Assembly: GCA_030426005.1 (NCBI GenBank) | Contig: JAUHZM010000129.1 | Span: forward strand, 1 to 8,285 | Length of the DNA: 8,285 nucleotides | Source of the DNA: Gammaproteobacteria bacterium | GTDB taxonomy: Bacteria; Pseudomonadota; Gammaproteobacteria; Arenicellales; Arenicellaceae | Reading direction: 5' to 3' | Part shown: in pieces, positions 5,965-8,285 of the stretch | How the letters are laid out: the number at the start of each line of letters is the position of its first letter | How positions within the stretch are numbered: position 1 is the first letter of the stretch | Program-made: the position numbers and the translations under genes | The notes under the pieces: model-generated | Databases searched by the model: none | Told to the model about the DNA's origin: nothing | Seen by the model: only the letters and a program-made list of their open reading frames with translations

Positions 5965-6141
5965 ATGTTTATAAGAGCAATTATGTCATTGATTATTACC
6001 GTTCTCGCCGGTGCCATCGAAGTGTTTCGATTAATCGATATCGCACCCGAGGTCTTATATACCGTTTTCGTAATCGGTTTGACTAGTTCGCTCTTCTATT
6101 TACTCCCGACTCGCGGAAGCCAGACGCCTCAAGAGTCGTAA
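5965..6141 (+). CDS. Small two-helix membrane protein, 58 residues, unknown function
   Basis: A short gene with an excellent ribosome site, AAGGAG at 5954-5959, 5 nt before the ATG. The product has 58 residues and begins MFIRAIMSLIITVLAG. Two hydrophobic segments are visible at about residues 5-21 and 30-47, separated by a short loop RLIDIAPE. The polar tail TRGSQTPQES (49-58) is presumably cytoplasmic or periplasmic. I recognise no family; it resembles DUF1328/YtjA-type mini membrane proteins in size only. It lies 96 nt after csbD and 30 nt before the dps-like gene on the same strand, so it probably belongs to the same stress transcript. Coding is supported by the ribosome site, the tight spacing and the coherent hydrophobic pattern. 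Confidence 0.7.
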   Translation: MFIRAIMSLIITVLAGAIEVFRLIDIAPEVLYTVFVIGLTSSLFYLLPTRGSQTPQES

Positions 6142-6171
6142 CAGCTGATCAGCAAACACACTGGAGACACC

Positions 6172-6678
6172 ATGACGAACGAAGTACTAAATATAAACGC
6201 TACTGAAACTGAAAGTAACACCGGTATCGATCGCGATAGCCGCCAGAAGTTGGCTGAGGAACTTGGCCTGGTACTGGCGAATTCATACGCACTGTACGCG
6301 GAAACGCAAGGCGTGCACTGGAATATTGTTGGTCCAATGTTCTACAGCGTACACAAACTCACCGAAGATCAATACGAGGATTTAGCAGCGTCAATCGACG
6401 AATTAGCAGAGCGAATCCGTGCCTTGGGCTTTAAAGCACCAGCTGGTCTCGGTGCAATGCGTGAACTAGGGTACATCAACAGTGACATTGACTACACCAA
6501 CGCGCGAGAAATGGTCGAGGCGTTGATCGAAGACAACGAAACGCTGAGTCGCAAAATGCGCGAAGTAGTAGAGATCGCAGCTGATGCTGGCGACGTTAAG
6601 ACTGAAGACTTACTGACCGAGCGTATTGGTCAGTTAGAAGAAAATGTCTGGATGTTGCGTGCCGTCGCTGCTGAGTAA
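6172..6678 (+). CDS. dps: Dps-like ferritin (mini-ferritin, ferroxidase)
   Basis: A 168-residue protein of the Dps family, which forms 12-subunit cages that oxidise Fe(II) with hydrogen peroxide and store the iron. The ferroxidase ligands keep the spacing of E. coli Dps: His49 in ETQGVHWNI, His61 and Glu65 in FYSVHKLTEDQ, and Asp76 and Glu80 in SIDELAERI, so the intersubunit iron site is complete. The N-terminal tail (1-23) is acidic and polar and has no lysine, unlike the lysine-rich DNA-binding tail of E. coli Dps. DNA compaction is therefore doubtful and iron/peroxide detoxification is the likelier role. GGAG lies 6 nt before the ATG. It is 30 nt after the small membrane protein gene and is followed by three hairpins, the last a strong terminator before sodB. 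Confidence 0.93.
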   Translation: MTNEVLNINATETESNTGIDRDSRQKLAEELGLVLANSYALYAETQGVHWNIVGPMFYSVHKLTEDQYEDLAASIDELAERIRALGFKAPAGLGAMRELGYINSDIDYTNAREMVEALIEDNETLSRKMREVVEIAADAGDVKTEDLLTERIGQLEENVWMLRAVAAE

Positions 6679-6685
6679 GCGCTCA

Positions 6686-6723
6686 AGCGGGGTTACTCGC
6701 TACGAGCAGACCACCGTTGGTGG
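6686..6723 (+). repeat. Two small hairpins in the dps-sodB spacer
   Basis: AGCGGG (6686-6691) pairs with CTCGCT (6696-6701) around the loop GTTA, and CCACC (6711-6715) pairs with GGTGG (6719-6723) around a 3 nt loop. Neither is followed by a T-run, so they are not terminators themselves; they could protect the 3' end of the dps message. Confidence 0.35.
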
Positions 6724-6738
6724 GCTAAAAAAGGCAAC

Positions 6739-6778
6739 AAAGCGAGGTGCTTCGTTCCATCGAAGGCCTCGCTTTTAC
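6739..6778 (+). terminator. Rho-independent terminator after the dps-like gene
   Basis: AAAGCGAGG (6739-6747) pairs with CCTCGCTTT (6767-6775), and after a one-base bulge CTTCG (6750-6754) pairs with CGAAG (6761-6765) around the loop TTCCAT. This 14 bp GC-rich stem runs into TTTT (6773-6776). The T-run is short but the stem is strong. It ends about 25 nt before the sodB start codon. Confidence 0.75.
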
Positions 6779-6801
6779 GCCCTGTTCGGGAGCGCAAAAC
6801 A

Positions 6802-7395
6802 ATGTCGATTCAACTTAAATCACTGCCTTATCGGTACCACGAACTAGAGCCGTTTGTATCGGCTGAAACTTTGCGTATCCATTATGAGCAACATCATAGA
6901 CAGTATCTTGATTCCCTCAATCATGAAATTAGAAACACCGAGTTAGCCAACAAGGACTTGAACGAGATTATTCACCATGCAGAGGGCCGCGTATACCAAA
7001 ACGCTGCGCAAGTTTGGAACCATAATTTCTTTTGGCAGTGTCTCACACCGAATGGCGGCCAGTATCCCAATGATTCGCTTCTGACAGCGATTGAAGATGA
7101 GTACAACTCATTCGAGAAATTCCAGCACCACTTCGCGGACAGCGCCGCACAACGTTTTGGCGCGGGTTGGACGTGGTTGGTCCAGCTCTCTAACGGACGG
7201 CTCCGAATCATCAATACCCGCGATGCTGATACGCCAGCTACGGACCCGAATACACATCCGTTATTGGTGATTGATGTTTGGGAGCACGCCTACTACATTG
7301 ATTATCGGGCCCGGAGGTCAGATTACGTTCGGCAGTTTTGGTATTTCGTAAATTGGGAATTCGTGGCCAGCAACTATTCACCGATTTCTCAGTAG
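6802..7395 (+). CDS. sodB: Superoxide dismutase, iron type (SodB-like)
   Basis: A 197-residue Fe/Mn superoxide dismutase, converting superoxide to oxygen and hydrogen peroxide in the cytoplasm. The N-terminal helical domain has the metal ligand His27 (LRIHYEQHH). The second ligand, His74, lies in NAAQVWNHNFFW, and the C-terminal domain gives Asp158 and His162 in IDVWEHAYYIDY. All four ligands are present, as is the second-shell Gln70, whose position in the N-terminal half points to the iron rather than the manganese type. The closing VNWEFVASN is standard. GGGAG (6788-6792) is 9 nt before the ATG. It sits just after the terminator of the dps-like gene, so it needs read-through or its own promoter, which I could not identify. 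Peroxide made here is a substrate for the neighbouring Dps. Length is normal. Confidence 0.95.
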   Translation: MSIQLKSLPYRYHELEPFVSAETLRIHYEQHHRQYLDSLNHEIRNTELANKDLNEIIHHAEGRVYQNAAQVWNHNFFWQCLTPNGGQYPNDSLLTAIEDEYNSFEKFQHHFADSAAQRFGAGWTWLVQLSNGRLRIINTRDADTPATDPNTHPLLVIDVWEHAYYIDYRARRSDYVRQFWYFVNWEFVASNYSPISQ

Positions 7396-7404
7396 CCTGC
7401 CGGT

Positions 7405-7410
7405 TATACT
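7405..7410 (+). promoter_or_regulatory. Candidate -10 box before the DUF2254 gene
   Basis: TATACT lies 36 nt upstream of the DUF2254 ATG in the 51 nt spacer after sodB. The -35 position (CGATTT region) is poor, so this is a weak candidate; cotranscription with sodB is also possible. Confidence 0.25.
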
Positions 7411-7446
7411 CACTATCATCTCAGTGCAAAAACAACAGGGGCTAAT

Positions 7447-8285
7447 ATGAAACTTTGGTTGTTTCAGATCATGCTTAACATTCGGTATAGCTACTGGTTT
7501 ATACCTTCCGCTATGTCGCTTGGCGCCATTGTCTTGGCTGCCGGTTTGGTCGCCACCGATATCTATCTGATGCCAGACATCCCGCCCTCATTGGAATGGC
7601 TGTTCAATAGTAATCCTGATGGAGCACGTGCATTGCTGTCTACCGTGGCGGGTTCCACCATCACGGTTGCAGGTGTGGTGTTCTCGATGACCATTCTGTC
7701 GGTATCCCATGCCACAGCAAACTATGGCTCGCGGCTGCTGTTACGTTTTTTGGAAGATCGTCGCAATCAGTTCACACTGGGGATGTTCACTTCAACCTTT
7801 ATCTATTGTCTATTGGTGTTGCGTACCGTCAGCAGTGGTGACGGCAACCAAGTGACGGACTTTGTTCCCCACTTCGGCATTCTCATGGCTGTTGCTTTGT
7901 CCGTGATCAGCGTTGCCGTGCTTATTGCATTCATTCACCATGTTCCCGACACCATTCATATCGGCGAAGTGACAGCAGATCGGGGTAAGACCTTGGTAAC
8001 TCGGCTGGAACATTTATTCCCGAACGAAACACCACCACAGTCTACAGAGTCGGCCATTGACCCAGATCTCGTGTTAGGCAGCAAAGACTATGGGTACATC
8101 CAGGCCATGGATATTGAAGGGATTCTGAAATACGCCACACAAAATGATATCTGCGTCACGGCACGCAAAGGTCCAGGGCAGTTTATCAGCAACAATGAAC
8201 CACTCTTCGATGTGGCCGGTAAAATTGCCGATCAGGACGCAGTACGTCAGCGCTTATCTAACTTCTACAATCTCGGGGCAGAACG
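7447..8285 (+). CDS. DUF2254 family membrane protein (5' part, runs off the window)
   Basis: The first 279 codons of a predicted inner-membrane protein; no stop occurs before the right edge. AGGGG stands 5 nt before the ATG. Hydrophobic segments are seen at about residues 18-40, 66-88, 110-127 and 143-165. The blocks STVAGSTITVAGVVFSMTILSVS (65-87), YGSRLLLRFLEDRRNQFTLG (93-112) and IAFIHHVPDTIHI (160-172) are the recognisable DUF2254 core. A soluble domain begins after about residue 175 and continues with GYIQAMDIEGILKYA (216-230) and GPGQFI (242-247), again typical. The function of the family is unknown. It lies 51 nt after sodB in the same direction. The missing C-terminal part would be the rest of the soluble domain. 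Confidence 0.9.
   Translation, partial: MKLWLFQIMLNIRYSYWFIPSAMSLGAIVLAAGLVATDIYLMPDIPPSLEWLFNSNPDGARALLSTVAGSTITVAGVVFSMTILSVSHATANYGSRLLLRFLEDRRNQFTLGMFTSTFIYCLLVLRTVSSGDGNQVTDFVPHFGILMAVALSVISVAVLIAFIHHVPDTIHIGEVTADRGKTLVTRLEHLFPNETPPQSTESAIDPDLVLGSKDYGYIQAMDIEGILKYATQNDICVTARKGPGQFISNNEPLFDVAGKIADQDAVRQRLSNFYNLGAE

Noticed and set aside
6144..6153. 10 bp palindrome GCTGATCAGC between the small membrane protein gene and the dps-like gene.
   Set aside because: Single short palindrome without repeats nearby; expected often enough by chance and no regulator can be proposed.

Overview
The window reads as ordinary chromosomal DNA of a free-living gammaproteobacterium, probably marine or environmental. 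This rests on protein family resemblance (YqaA, the SodB-type superoxide dismutase, DUF2254 and the proteobacterial amidoligase/peptidase pair) and on mixed, roughly 50% GC composition. The genus cannot be named from the sequence alone. I see no insertion sequence, CRISPR array, tRNA or rRNA. Both edges cut genes: an aldehyde dehydrogenase on the left and a DUF2254 membrane protein on the right.

Left part (1-1298): the C-terminal end of an NAD(P)-dependent aldehyde dehydrogenase of the succinate-semialdehyde type meets, tail to tail, a minus-strand pair. That pair is a YqaA-family membrane protein followed 2 nt later by a phosphinothricin-type GNAT acetyltransferase. Centre-left (1449-3487): a TSUP (TauE/SafE-like) transporter starting at TTG, then a periplasm-directed amidohydrolase that carries both a twin-arginine motif and a lipobox.

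Centre (3518-5240, minus strand): the most unusual unit is a two-gene operon. It encodes a putative amidoligase (Amidoligase_2, glutamine synthetase-like fold) and, 4 nt downstream, a class I glutamine amidotransferase-like peptidase of the C26/PuuD type. This pairing is known in proteobacteria, but its metabolite is unknown. By analogy with PuuA/PuuD, one enzyme would form an amide (probably gamma-glutamyl-type) bond and the other would break it. Its upstream region (5241-5670) is the only long gap. It holds four ACTGAG hexamers near the operon start, a possible 36-codon ORF, competing hairpins, and a close match to a sigma-54 promoter facing the other way.

Right part (5671-7395, plus strand): a stress-protection cluster with csbD, an unrecognised 58-residue two-helix membrane protein, a Dps-like ferritin, and an iron-type superoxide dismutase. 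A strong intrinsic terminator lies between the dps-like gene and sodB. Dps removes iron and peroxide and SodB removes superoxide, so the cluster looks like an oxidative or stationary-phase defence set, possibly switched on through the sigma-54 promoter. The DUF2254 gene follows and runs off the window.
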